Origin: Amycolatopsis taiwanensis DSM 45107
GTDB lineage: Bacteria; Actinomycetota; Actinomycetes; Mycobacteriales; Pseudonocardiaceae
DNA: 64,000 nucleotides
Assembly (NCBI RefSeq): GCF_000519205.1
Contig: NZ_KI912600.1
Location: 91,073-155,072 of the forward strand
Direction: 5' to 3'
Part shown: piece by piece, positions 41,559 to 49,810 of the stretch
How positions within the stretch are numbered: position 1 is the first letter of the stretch
Layout: each line of letters begins with the position of its first letter
Notes under the pieces: generated by a model
Seen by the model: only the letters and a program-made list of their open reading frames with translations
The model's database searches: none
What the model was told of the DNA's origin: nothing
Position numbers and translations under genes: made by a program

Positions 41559-41936
41559 GTGCAAAAGATCATGAATGCTCGTCGGGCGATCCGGTTGATG
41601 GCGACGGTGGCAGTCGCCGGCGCCTGTGCGGCCTTGTCCGCTCCGTCGGCGTCCGCGAGTCAGTCGGACTGTGCCAGCGGCTTGTGCGTGTGGTCCGGCG
41701 AGAACTACACGGGAACCATGGTGAATCTGACCATCCCCGGGCTCAACAACTGCTTCACGCCGACGGCTGAAGGCTTCGACGCCACCAGGTCCGCGGACGT
41801 CACGGACCCCACCTTCAACCTCGTGTTCTATGACAACGCCGATTGCACGGGTACTGGGCAGTTGGTCATGTACCGCTCCGTGGCGGCCTTCGATTCGCCG
41901 AAACACGGGATCAAGGCGTACCTCAATCGCAGCTGA
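41559..41936 (+). CDS. Secreted peptidase inhibitor family I36-like protein
   Basis: GTG at 41559 is 6 nt after GGGAG; ATG at 41571 is also possible. About 125 aa with a Sec signal (RRAIRLMATVAVAGACAALS, cut near ASA-S). The mature part begins SQSDCASGLCVWSGENYTGT, the crystallin-like I36 motif, with four cysteines that could pair, and ends KHGIKAYLNRS. Streptomyces SMI metalloprotease inhibitor is the prototype. Mature size about 90 residues fits. Confidence 0.82.
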   Translation: MQKIMNARRAIRLMATVAVAGACAALSAPSASASQSDCASGLCVWSGENYTGTMVNLTIPGLNNCFTPTAEGFDATRSADVTDPTFNLVFYDNADCTGTGQLVMYRSVAAFDSPKHGIKAYLNRS

Positions 41937-41951
41937 ACTCTCCCAGCCTGC

Positions 41952-42911
41952 TCAAACCAGGGTCGACCGGAACTTGTCCATCAAGTGCGGCCCCGCTTTG
42001 ACGGCTGGATACCGTGGCCCCTCGCCAGGACGCAGACACGTCGGCAAGCACTCGACCACAGCGGCCCAGTTGGCGTTGTAGAAGAAGGGCATACTCTGCC
42101 GCCGCGTCGCCTGGCCGGGCACGGTCTCGGGATTCACCACCCGGTGCAGCGTCGAACGCCATTGATCGTTGGTCCACCGGGCGAGCAGGTCACCAATGTT
42201 GATCACGTAGGCATCGGGCACGCTGGGCACGCCGATCCACTGACCGGTCGCCGAACGCACTTCCAGCCCACCGGGAGCGTCGTCCTGGCGCAGGATGGTG
42301 ATCATGCCGTAGTCCGTGTGTTCCCCGGCCCGCAACTGTCCCGGCACCGGCGCAACGTTCTGCTCGGGATAGTTCAGCGCGCGCAATGAGCTCGGGGATG
42401 CGTCCAGTTTGTCATCGAAGAAGTCGGCCGGCAGGCGCAGACCGCGGGCGAACAACGACATCAGCCGTCGCCCGAGCTTCAGCATCTCGGCGTAGTAGGC
42501 GCGCCAGATGGCGCGCAGTTCGGGAAGTACCTGGTCGGGCCACGGTGTGGGCACGTACACCGATGCCTCGTCCGGATCGACGTACTCGCGCGTGGGTGGT
42601 TCGAAGGGCCCGGCGTTGAAGGACTCCTTGAGATCGCCGAGCCCGGCCGCGCCGAGGGAGCGGCTCAGCGACTCACCGGACAGCGGGCTGTATCCGTACG
42701 GGTAGCCGGGTTCGGGCATCGCGACCGCCATCCGGTGCTCCAGTGGCAGGTCGAAGAAGGCGCGTGTGACGTTCCAGGCGGCCTCGGCGAGGGTTTCCGG
42801 AATCCCGTGCGAGGTGATCTGGAAGAACCCGATCTCCCGGCACACCTCGTCGAGTTCGGCGGCGACCACGGCGGGGTCGCGGTTGATGTCGATGATCGGA
42901 ACCACGGTCAC
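41952..42911 (-). CDS. 2-oxoglutarate/Fe(II) oxygenase, isopenicillin-N-synthase family
   Basis: 319 aa. N-terminal DIOX_N block (IIDINRDPAVVAAELDEVCR, EIGFFQITSHGIPE) and C-terminal double-stranded beta-helix with iron ligands H and D in GEHTDYGMITIL, distal His in STLHRVVNP, and the 2OG arginine in RRQSMPFFYN. ATG 42911 overlaps the nucleoside hydrolase stop. In this fold family thymine-7-hydroxylase and nucleoside dioxygenases are known from fungi, so oxidation of a nucleobase or nucleoside methyl group is a reasonable inference from context. Confidence 0.88.
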   Translation of the reverse strand: MTVVPIIDINRDPAVVAAELDEVCREIGFFQITSHGIPETLAEAAWNVTRAFFDLPLEHRMAVAMPEPGYPYGYSPLSGESLSRSLGAAGLGDLKESFNAGPFEPPTREYVDPDEASVYVPTPWPDQVLPELRAIWRAYYAEMLKLGRRLMSLFARGLRLPADFFDDKLDASPSSLRALNYPEQNVAPVPGQLRAGEHTDYGMITILRQDDAPGGLEVRSATGQWIGVPSVPDAYVINIGDLLARWTNDQWRSTLHRVVNPETVPGQATRRQSMPFFYNANWAAVVECLPTCLRPGEGPRYPAVKAGPHLMDKFRSTLV

Positions 42912-43867
42912 TGCGTTCCTCCACTGTGGTCGGACAGGGTGGCGATGGCGTCGACGATCAGGTCCCAGAACCTCTTAGCGTCGAGTTGCATCGCGACCTC
43001 GGCGTTGGCCGGACGCCCGGTGCGGTTGTACAGGTCGACGACCGTAGCACCTCTGGTATGGGTGCCGGTGAGTTCGATGTCGACCCGCGCGTGCACACGC
43101 GTGACGACGTCCGGATCGATGAGCAGCGCCACCGTGATCGGATCATGCAGCGGTGGGGCCGGGAAGCCCCACAGCTCCCGGTATGTTTCGCTGAAGAACT
43201 CGAGCAGCGAAACGCAGATCCGGGACAATGGGCTGCCGAGCGCGCCGATCCGGCTGAGCACGGTGTCGTCGGCGAGCGCCTGGTGGGTGACGTTGAGTCC
43301 CACCATGGTGACCGGGACACCGCCGTGCAGCACGATGTCCGCGGCTTCGGGATCGGCGTAGATGTTGAACTCCGCGTACGGGGTGCTGTTGCCGCGCTCG
43401 GTGCTGCCACCCATGAACACGATGCGGTCGATCCGATCGGCCACGTCAGGCGCGGCGCGCAGCAACGTAGCGATGTTCGTCAGTGGCCCGGTGGCCACGA
43501 CGGTCACCGGCCGTGTCTGGCCACGCAGCAGGTCACGTACGTAACCGACGCCGTCGGCGGAGGTCAACGGCGTGCGAACCGGACCGAACTGCGGTCCGTC
43601 CAAACCGGACTGCCCGTGCACGTCTTCGGCGATGACGGCCGGTCCGCGCAACGGCCCGCGAGCACCGCTGACAATGGGGACACCGCCGATGCCGGCGACA
43701 TCACAGATTCGCCTGGCGTTCAGGGCGGTCTTGTCCAGGGTCTGGTTGCCGGCGACCGTGCTGATCGCGAGCAGGTCCACCGCGGGATTGGCCGCGGCGA
43801 GCATGATCGCCAGCGCGTCGTCGTGCCCGGGGTCGCAGTCCAGCACGATCGGGGTCGGATCAGTCAC
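42908..43867 (-). CDS. Inosine/uridine-preferring nucleoside hydrolase
   Basis: GTG at 43867 gives 319 aa starting VTDPTPIVLDCDPGHDDALA, with the calcium-binding DxDPxxDD motif; GTG 43879 is an alternative. Other family blocks: VVATGPLTNIATLL, MGGSTERGNSTPYAEFNIYA, DPEAADIVL and the late LHDPITVALLIDP carrying the catalytic His-Asp. The enzyme splits N-ribosides to base plus ribose. It overlaps its neighbours on both sides in the P450-NCS1-hydrolase-oxygenase operon. Confidence 0.92.
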   Translation of the reverse strand: MTDPTPIVLDCDPGHDDALAIMLAAANPAVDLLAISTVAGNQTLDKTALNARRICDVAGIGGVPIVSGARGPLRGPAVIAEDVHGQSGLDGPQFGPVRTPLTSADGVGYVRDLLRGQTRPVTVVATGPLTNIATLLRAAPDVADRIDRIVFMGGSTERGNSTPYAEFNIYADPEAADIVLHGGVPVTMVGLNVTHQALADDTVLSRIGALGSPLSRICVSLLEFFSETYRELWGFPAPPLHDPITVALLIDPDVVTRVHARVDIELTGTHTRGATVVDLYNRTGRPANAEVAMQLDAKRFWDLIVDAIATLSDHSGGTQ

Positions 43868-45266
43868 GGATGTCCTCACTCACCGGCCCCGCCGCCTTCG
43901 TCGCTTTCGCCGCCTTCGCTGCGCGGATTCGTGGCCAGCCGAGCGCCACGAACACCAGCGCCGAGACGATTCCGGCGACCACCGGCAACGGGGCGATCTC
44001 GTAGCAGAAACTCGGCAGGAAATCTTCGCCGAAGAAGCCGATCAACACGCCGACGCCGCAGGCCAGGATCGCGTCGAGCCGCCACTTGCCGAGGAAACCG
44101 CGCGGCGAGCGGAAGAACTCCTCGCTCGGTGTCGACCTGCGTTGCACCAGAACCCAGTCCACCAGCATGACGAACGTGAAAGGGATGATGAAGTTCCCGC
44201 CAGCTTCCAGAAAGTCGGACGCGCGCTCGAGAATCCCGCCGGCCGCGAGGGCTACGCCGGCGATGCCGAGCAGTACGGTCGCCACCGGTTGCTCCCAGCG
44301 CCGGGGGCGGCGGACGGTGTTGATCGCGACCAGCAGGTCGATCATCGCCGGGTACAGGTTCATGGCGTTGGTGTGCAGCACCGCGATGGCGACGCCGACC
44401 GCGGCGACCAGACCCCAGATCGGGATCTCCTGCGCCAGCAGCGCCACGTTCCACTCGCCCGTCGCGGACTGCGAATAGAGGCCGATGACTCCCATGCCGA
44501 TCAACGCGACCATGATCCCGGCGGACGGCGCGATGAAGAACGACGGCCGGCGGCCGCCGGTTCGTTCGACCGGAACGGCGAACCTGGACACGGTCGACAG
44601 CTTGTACGTCCAGGACAGGATCGAGAAGGACAGGATGATCGTGAGTGCGCTGCCCCAGTTCATGGGTTTGGTCTGCGGGGCGGCGACGAAGTCGTACTTG
44701 ACGACCATGTAGCCGAACAGGGCCGCGTAGCAGACGATCATGAGCGCGGCGGTGTACCGGTAGAATCGCTCCAGCCACTTCATGCCGAACAGCACGAGCA
44801 CGATCTGGACACCACCGACGATGATGTTCCACATGGCCAGCGAGGAGTGGGTGATGGCGGAGAGGATCTCGGCACCGACCGCGGTGTTCAGTCCGAACCA
44901 GCCCAGGTTGACCACCGTGAACAACACCGAGAAGCCGAAGGCGCCGAACCAGCCGTAGGTCTTGCGGGCGACGACGAGCGCCGAGAGCGGCCTTTCCCTG
45001 CCCATCTCGGAGAACAGGCCGGCCGGGATGATCGCGATCGCCCAGGCCACGAATCCGGCGATGACGAAATTGGTCAACCCGTAGTCGAAGAGCAGGTCGC
45101 CGATCAGCGGTGTGGTCGCCGAGCTCGCGGCCATCAACCACACCACGAACATCCGGTACGGGCGCATGGTGCGCTGGGCATCCGGAACCGGCAGCACACC
45201 CACCGTCTCGACCTCGGCGCCGACCCTGGACCGCAGCGTGGGAGCGTCCGAAGTGGACTTGCTCAT
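43860..45266 (-). CDS. NCS1-family nucleobase/nucleoside permease
   Basis: 468 aa, 12 helices. Typical NCS1 pieces: MRPYRMFVVWLMAASSATTP, the short ALVVARKTYGWFGAFGFSVL, and LGWFGLNTAVGAEIL in helix 3. CodB-like and PurP-like members import cytosine, purines, hydantoins or thiamine. ATG 45266 overlaps the P450 stop. Imports the substrate for the nucleoside hydrolase, P450 and oxygenase encoded around it, by context. An Ala/Lys-rich repeat (AAKAAKATKAA) forms the tail. Confidence 0.88.
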   Translation of the reverse strand: MSKSTSDAPTLRSRVGAEVETVGVLPVPDAQRTMRPYRMFVVWLMAASSATTPLIGDLLFDYGLTNFVIAGFVAWAIAIIPAGLFSEMGRERPLSALVVARKTYGWFGAFGFSVLFTVVNLGWFGLNTAVGAEILSAITHSSLAMWNIIVGGVQIVLVLFGMKWLERFYRYTAALMIVCYAALFGYMVVKYDFVAAPQTKPMNWGSALTIILSFSILSWTYKLSTVSRFAVPVERTGGRRPSFFIAPSAGIMVALIGMGVIGLYSQSATGEWNVALLAQEIPIWGLVAAVGVAIAVLHTNAMNLYPAMIDLLVAINTVRRPRRWEQPVATVLLGIAGVALAAGGILERASDFLEAGGNFIIPFTFVMLVDWVLVQRRSTPSEEFFRSPRGFLGKWRLDAILACGVGVLIGFFGEDFLPSFCYEIAPLPVVAGIVSALVFVALGWPRIRAAKAAKATKAAGPVSEDIRD

Positions 45267-46489
45267 GCCTGGTCACCGCCTTTGGCGCGCAGGCGGGAGC
45301 CGGGAGTGAATCGCACCGGGACGGTCGCTCGGGCGAACGTGGTCCCGCAGCTCACCGTCGGCCGCACTCTGGCTCTGTCCACTGTGTAGTCCGGCATTCG
45401 TTCGAGCAGGCGGCGCAGCACGATCGCCAGCTCGGCCTTGGCCAGGGTGGCGCCGATGCATCGATGCGGGCCGATGCCGAACGAGAGGTGGGGGTTGGGC
45501 GAGCGGTCGAGCCGAACGGTGTCCGGGTCCGGGAAGGCTTCGGGGTCGCGGTTGGCCGAGGCCCAGGCCAGCAGTACCTTCTCACCACGGCGAATCCGCT
45601 CACCACCGATCTCGGTGTCGGCCCGGACGAACCTGGCGAAGCCCTGCACCGGTGCCTCGTAGCGCAGCAGTTCGTCGACGGCGGCCGGCACGAGCTCGGG
45701 GTGTGCGCTGAGCCTGGCGCGCAGGTCCCGGTCGGAGTCCAGGTACAGCGCCATGTTGCCGATCGCCGCGACGGTGGTGTCCACTCCGCCGAAGAGCACC
45801 ATCATGGTGATGTCGACGATCTCGTCCTCGTCCAGCGGCCGGCCGTCGACGGTGGCGGCCAGTAGCCGGGTGACGAGATCATCGCCGGGAGCTTGCCTGC
45901 GGCGCCGGATGTCCTCGGATACGCGCCGGCGCAGGGCCGCGAGACGTTGCCCGGCCGCGGCCCGTTCCGGCTCGCCGACCCGGTGGGTGGAGAAGTCGCG
46001 GATGGGTTCGACGACCTCCGGCCAGTCCCGCTCGGGCCAGCCGACCAGGTTCATGGTGACCAGCCCCGGCACGGGCAGGGCGAGGTCGGTGACGAGATCG
46101 GCGGTGCCCCGCTCGATGAACTCGTCGATCGTGTCGTCGACATAGCGCCGGATCGCCGGCTCCATCGCGCGGACCGCGGAGACGGTGAAGAGCGGATTGA
46201 TCAGTCTCCGGTAGGCCGTCGCCATCGGCGGATCCGCCTGCACGGGCAGCAACCGGCCCGGGTTCTCCGACGGGATGAGCAGATCACCGCCGTCGGAGGA
46301 GAACGTCTCGGTGTCGACTGTGCACCGCCGAACGTCCGAATAGGAGGTGAGGACCCAGAACCCGTCCTCGTAGGCGGCGGAATGCGCGACCGGGCAGGTT
46401 TCGCGCAGCTTCCGGTAGATCCGCCAGGGGTCCTCGGCGAACTCGGTGGTGTGGTGGTCGAACTCGTAGTGCACATCTTGTCGGGTCAT
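45263..46489 (-). CDS. Cytochrome P450
   Basis: 408 aa, normal bacterial class I length. I-helix MMVLFGGVDTTVAAIGNMAL with the oxygen-activating threonines, ExxR in ELLRYEAP, and heme loop LSFGIGPHRCIGATLAKAE with the ligand cysteine at about 344. No ferredoxin or reductase gene is adjacent. It is first in the four-gene operon with the NCS1 permease, nucleoside hydrolase and 2OG oxygenase, and is preceded by a LacI-type operator at 46562. Hydroxylation or demethylation of an imported base or nucleoside is the likely role. Confidence 0.93.
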   Translation of the reverse strand: MTRQDVHYEFDHHTTEFAEDPWRIYRKLRETCPVAHSAAYEDGFWVLTSYSDVRRCTVDTETFSSDGGDLLIPSENPGRLLPVQADPPMATAYRRLINPLFTVSAVRAMEPAIRRYVDDTIDEFIERGTADLVTDLALPVPGLVTMNLVGWPERDWPEVVEPIRDFSTHRVGEPERAAAGQRLAALRRRVSEDIRRRRQAPGDDLVTRLLAATVDGRPLDEDEIVDITMMVLFGGVDTTVAAIGNMALYLDSDRDLRARLSAHPELVPAAVDELLRYEAPVQGFARFVRADTEIGGERIRRGEKVLLAWASANRDPEAFPDPDTVRLDRSPNPHLSFGIGPHRCIGATLAKAELAIVLRRLLERMPDYTVDRARVRPTVSCGTTFARATVPVRFTPGSRLRAKGGDQA

Positions 46490-46561
46490 CGCGGGACCAA
46501 TCTGTGTGCGCCAGCGTTGATACCAGGGAAGTCGACAGCGGCCGGAGTGCGATAGCCTTAA

Positions 46562-46576
46562 GTTAAGCCTTTAACC
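46562..46576. promoter_or_regulatory. Candidate LacI-family operator 1
   Basis: GTTAAGCCTTTAACC, 73 bp before the P450 start, matches 13 of 15 bases of GTTATGCGTTTAACC at 48382. Both are palindrome-like (GTTA..TAAC). The surrounding CTTAAGTTAAG adds a second inverted repeat. Confidence 0.65.
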
Positions 46577-46595
46577 TTCGGCATACTACGATTTC

Positions 46596-47516
46596 CTAGC
46601 TCGTGGTGGCAAGGCTTGCGACCGCTTTCGCGACCTCGGTGGCCACCCGGGCGTTGTTCTCGGCAAGGGCCAGGTTCGCCGGCACGCTCGCTCCGTCGGT
46701 CTCGGCCTCCAGCCGGCCGAGCACGTACGGGGTGACCGCGGCGCCGGTGACACCGGCTTCGGCGCAGGCCGCGAGCGCTGCGTCCAGTTTCGCGGTGAGC
46801 TCGTCGCCGTCCAGTTCGGCCGGTGCCGGAATGGGAACCGTGAGCAGCACCCCGGAGTCCGGTCGTGATCGGTACGCCAGTACCCGCGCGACCTCGTCCG
46901 CGTCCGTTACCCGGTGGGGGACACGGAGTCCGCTGGAGCGCGTGTAGAACGCCGGGAAGTCGTCATGCCGCCAGCCGAGTACCGGCACCCCGGCGGTTTC
47001 CAGATATTCCAGTGTGCGCGGCAGGTCGAGGAACGCCTTCGCGCCCGCGCACACGGTGATGACCGGATGGTTGGCGAGTGCGTCCAGATCCGCCGAGATG
47101 TCCCCGGAGACCTCCACGCCCCGGTGCACACCGCCGATGCCGCCGGTGGCGAACACGGAGATGCCGACGCGGTGGGCCAGCGCCACGGTCGCGGACACAG
47201 TGGTGGCGCCCACCGGCCAGCGCTGTGCCGTGGCCACCGCGAGATCCCGTTCGGCGACCTTCGCGTCCGCGGCGAGGATCCGCTCCTCTTCGCCCGCGTC
47301 GAGGCCGACCCGCCAGGCACCGTCGACGATGGCGGTGATGGCCGGCACCGCGCCCCCGTCCCGAATCGCGGTGACACAGCGCCGTAGCGCCTCGCCGTTG
47401 TGCGGTGCGGGTAGCCCGAGTGTGGAGAAGATGGTCGACTCGAGCGCGACGACGGGGGTGCCGTCGGCGAGCGCGGAACTGACCTCCGCGGACAGCCTCA
47501 GTGGTGTGTCAGTCAT
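46596..47516 (-). CDS. psuG: Pseudouridine-5'-phosphate glycosidase
   Basis: ATG 47516 overlaps the kinase stop (ATGA) and gives 306 aa, the family length. Motifs: VVALESTIFSTLGLPAPHNG, VPAITAIVDG, the catalytic lysine region EERILAADAKVAERDLAVAT, ISVFATGGIGGVHRGVEVSG, and HPVITVCAGAKAFLDLPRTL. The enzyme splits pseudouridine 5'-phosphate into uracil and ribose 5-phosphate. Paired with the PfkB kinase it forms the standard pseudouridine breakdown module. Confidence 0.93.
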   Translation of the reverse strand: MTDTPLRLSAEVSSALADGTPVVALESTIFSTLGLPAPHNGEALRRCVTAIRDGGAVPAITAIVDGAWRVGLDAGEEERILAADAKVAERDLAVATAQRWPVGATTVSATVALAHRVGISVFATGGIGGVHRGVEVSGDISADLDALANHPVITVCAGAKAFLDLPRTLEYLETAGVPVLGWRHDDFPAFYTRSSGLRVPHRVTDADEVARVLAYRSRPDSGVLLTVPIPAPAELDGDELTAKLDAALAACAEAGVTGAAVTPYVLGRLEAETDGASVPANLALAENNARVATEVAKAVASLATTS

Positions 47517-48373
47517 GAAACCTCCCTGGTCGATGCGCCCGGCGCGGCGAGCACCGTGGCGGCGAGTGAATGTCCGGCCGCCGCGGCGGCCGCGGGGGAG
47601 CGGCCGTCCGCGAGGGCGCACAGATAGCCGGCGGCGAAGGCGTCGCCGGCGCCGGTGGTGTCGCGTGCCTCGGGGACCGGCGGAACGGGGACGGTCAGAC
47701 GCCGGCCCGTCCCGTCGATGATCGTGGTGGGGCGGGCACCGTCCTTGAGTACGAAATGTGTTCCGGCCGGCGGGGTTTCCCCGGCCAGGCGAAGCAGATC
47801 GGCCTCGGCGGCGTTGGCGAACAACACATCGGGCCGCAGGCGGCCCATGAGCTTCATCCACCGTTCGGTGCCGAAACCGGTCAGCAGCGCGGTGGAGGAG
47901 GCGTCGACGGTGACCATGCCGCCGGCCGCGCGGACGGTGCGGATCATGTCGAGTGCGCTGGCGGCGCTCGGTGCCGTGGCGAAGGTGTACGCCGGCACGT
48001 GGAGCAGTTCCACCCCGGTGAGCCAGTCGGGCGACACCGGGCCGAGTTCCGCCGACGCGCCCCGGTCGGGGAACATGGTTCGTTCGCCGTCGGCGTCCAC
48101 GATGATCACGATGCTGCCGGTGTGCCCGGCACGTTGCACCCGAACGTCCACTCCGGACTCGGCGAGTGCCGCGACCAGCTGGGTGCCGAGCGGGTCGGCG
48201 CCGACCCGGCCGATGAACCTGGTCGGCCGCAGACCGGCGGCGAACATCGCCACGTTGGCCGCGCTGCCGCCGCGTGCGCGCCGGATCAGGGCAGGATTGT
48301 CGGTCGCCGGTCGCACCGGGCCGGCGGGCCAGACAACCACATCCTCGACGAGATCACCCGCAACGGCAAGCAC
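47513..48373 (-). CDS. psuK: PfkB-family carbohydrate kinase, probable pseudouridine kinase
   Basis: 286 aa ribokinase fold. GGSAANVAMFAAGLRPTRFI is the N-terminal PfkB signature, and EARDTTGAGDAFAAGYLCAL the second signature with the catalytic aspartate. It starts VAGDLVEDVVVW, the pattern of nucleoside-type PfkB kinases. Coupled to psuG, it should phosphorylate pseudouridine before glycosidic cleavage. Site GTTATGCGTTTAACC lies 9 bp before its start. Confidence 0.87.
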   Translation of the reverse strand: MLAVAGDLVEDVVVWPAGPVRPATDNPALIRRARGGSAANVAMFAAGLRPTRFIGRVGADPLGTQLVAALAESGVDVRVQRAGHTGSIVIIVDADGERTMFPDRGASAELGPVSPDWLTGVELLHVPAYTFATAPSAASALDMIRTVRAAGGMVTVDASSTALLTGFGTERWMKLMGRLRPDVLFANAAEADLLRLAGETPPAGTHFVLKDGARPTTIIDGTGRRLTVPVPPVPEARDTTGAGDAFAAGYLCALADGRSPAAAAAAGHSLAATVLAAPGASTREVS

Positions 48374-48381
48374 GCCGCTAC

Positions 48382-48396
48382 GTTATGCGTTTAACC
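48382..48396. promoter_or_regulatory. Candidate LacI-family operator 2
   Basis: GTTATGCGTTTAACC lies between the LacI stop and the kinase start, overlapping the LacI stop codon. Nearly identical to the site before the P450 operon, so one regulator probably controls both operons. Confidence 0.65.
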
Positions 48397-49437
48397 CCTT
48401 GCGCGCAACCGCCGTGCAGGACCGACCGACGACCGGTTGATCAGCATGGCGGGCAGCGATTCCTGTCGCGGCGCCGGTGACTCCTCGGCGAGCTGCTCAC
48501 GCAGGATCCGAGCCGAGGCGTACCCGAGGTCGTAGGCGGAAAGCCGCACCGTTGTCAGCGCCGGCGAGGTGAGCTTGGAAAACGGGAGGTCGTCGAAGGA
48601 CACCAGCGACATCTGCTTGGGTACCGAGACGCCGGCCGCGCCGAGTGCGGACAGCGCGCCGTAGCCGAGCACGTCGGTCGCGCTGATGATCGCGGTCACG
48701 CCGGCGCGGCGCCAGTCCGGCAGCGATTCGGCGACCAGCGTGCTCGCGTCGTCGACCTTGATGTCCGAACGAACTCGGGTCAGCGCGGTTCCCGGTGTCC
48801 GGCGCAGCCGGTTGGCGACCTGCCGACGCCGGGTTTCGAACGTTTTGCCCTCCCGCGAGGCGTCCAGGTAGACGATGTTGCGGTGGCCGAGTTCGACGAG
48901 CTGGTCGACCATCTCCCGCGTCGCCGCCCTGGTGTCGAAGTAAACCCTGGACAGTTCCGGCGGGCCGGAGGGTTCGTCGAGCAGGACGACCGGGCAGCCG
49001 ATCTGGCCGGACGGCGGCTCGGCTCCGGGGAACTCCAGCAGGATCCCGTCCACGCCGAAGGCCACGAGCTGGTCGAGGTCCGGCTGGTCGTGCTCCGCGC
49101 CGGACACGGCGAGGAGCAGCCGGTACTCCGTCCCGAGCGCGGTCGCCACGCCGGCGGCGACCTGGGAGAAGAACGGGTTCCCGACATCGGGGGCGACCAG
49201 CGCGACGCACTGCCGGCGGCCGGTCACCAGGCTGCGCGCGGCCGAGTCGACCACGTAGCCGAGATCGGCGATCGCCTTCTCGACACGTGCCTGCGTCGCC
49301 GGTGAGACCCGCCCGGCCGCCTTTCCGTTGATCACCAGCGACACGGTCGCGATCGAGACGCCGGCCGCCGCGGCCACGTCGGTTGCCTTCGGGCGTTTCC
49401 CGGACGCGCGAGCACGACCGGAGGAAGAAGCGGTCAC
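48391..49437 (-). CDS. LacI family transcriptional regulator
   Basis: GTG at 49437 gives 348 aa. The N-terminal HTH and hinge are KATDVAAAAGVSIATVSLVI and NGKAAGRVSPATQARVEKAI. The effector domain has the periplasmic-binding fold (CVALVAPDVGNPFFSQVAAG, GVDGILLEFPGAEPP, MSLVSFDDLPFSKLTSPALT). It sits just upstream of the pseudouridine kinase gene and is the obvious candidate to bind the two 15-bp sites. Inducer probably a nucleoside or sugar phosphate, by context. Confidence 0.92.
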   Translation of the reverse strand: MTASSSGRARASGKRPKATDVAAAAGVSIATVSLVINGKAAGRVSPATQARVEKAIADLGYVVDSAARSLVTGRRQCVALVAPDVGNPFFSQVAAGVATALGTEYRLLLAVSGAEHDQPDLDQLVAFGVDGILLEFPGAEPPSGQIGCPVVLLDEPSGPPELSRVYFDTRAATREMVDQLVELGHRNIVYLDASREGKTFETRRRQVANRLRRTPGTALTRVRSDIKVDDASTLVAESLPDWRRAGVTAIISATDVLGYGALSALGAAGVSVPKQMSLVSFDDLPFSKLTSPALTTVRLSAYDLGYASARILREQLAEESPAPRQESLPAMLINRSSVGPARRLRARG

Positions 49438-49810
49438 AGCAGACCCCTCTTTGCGCTGTCGATGTGGTAAGTATGCCAATGTCAAGGCCGTCGGGGAGTC
49501 AGGCGTGTCCGTGTCGCCGCCGGTCCACTGAGAGTTCGATGTCCGATCCCGTACGACCCGGCGGGCGGATCCTGCAGCAGCCAGGTCGGCGGTCCGGACG
49601 TGCTGCCGGCCGCGAAGGCCACCATGAGCGGGAACGCGATGACCTTCGCCCTGACGACGATCGTGTTCCAGAGCGTGGTGTTCTACTTCGGTTTCGGCAG
49701 CCGCTACGTGTTCCCGGCGCGGTCGGAGCGTCTTCTGGGCCGCGGTCACCACACCGTATGCCAGATGCGGCACCGACCGTGATCGTTGTGGCCAGGGTGG
49801 ATTCGCCGCA
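49438..49810. other. Intergenic stretch with possible membrane-protein fragment
   Basis: The LacI promoter should lie here. On the plus strand 49627-49726 encodes MSGNAMTFALTTIVFQSVVF and YFGFGSRYVFPARSE, a hydrophobic fragment that could be a transporter remnant. Its frame has no clear start and ends at 49782. Nothing further recognised. Confidence 0.25.
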
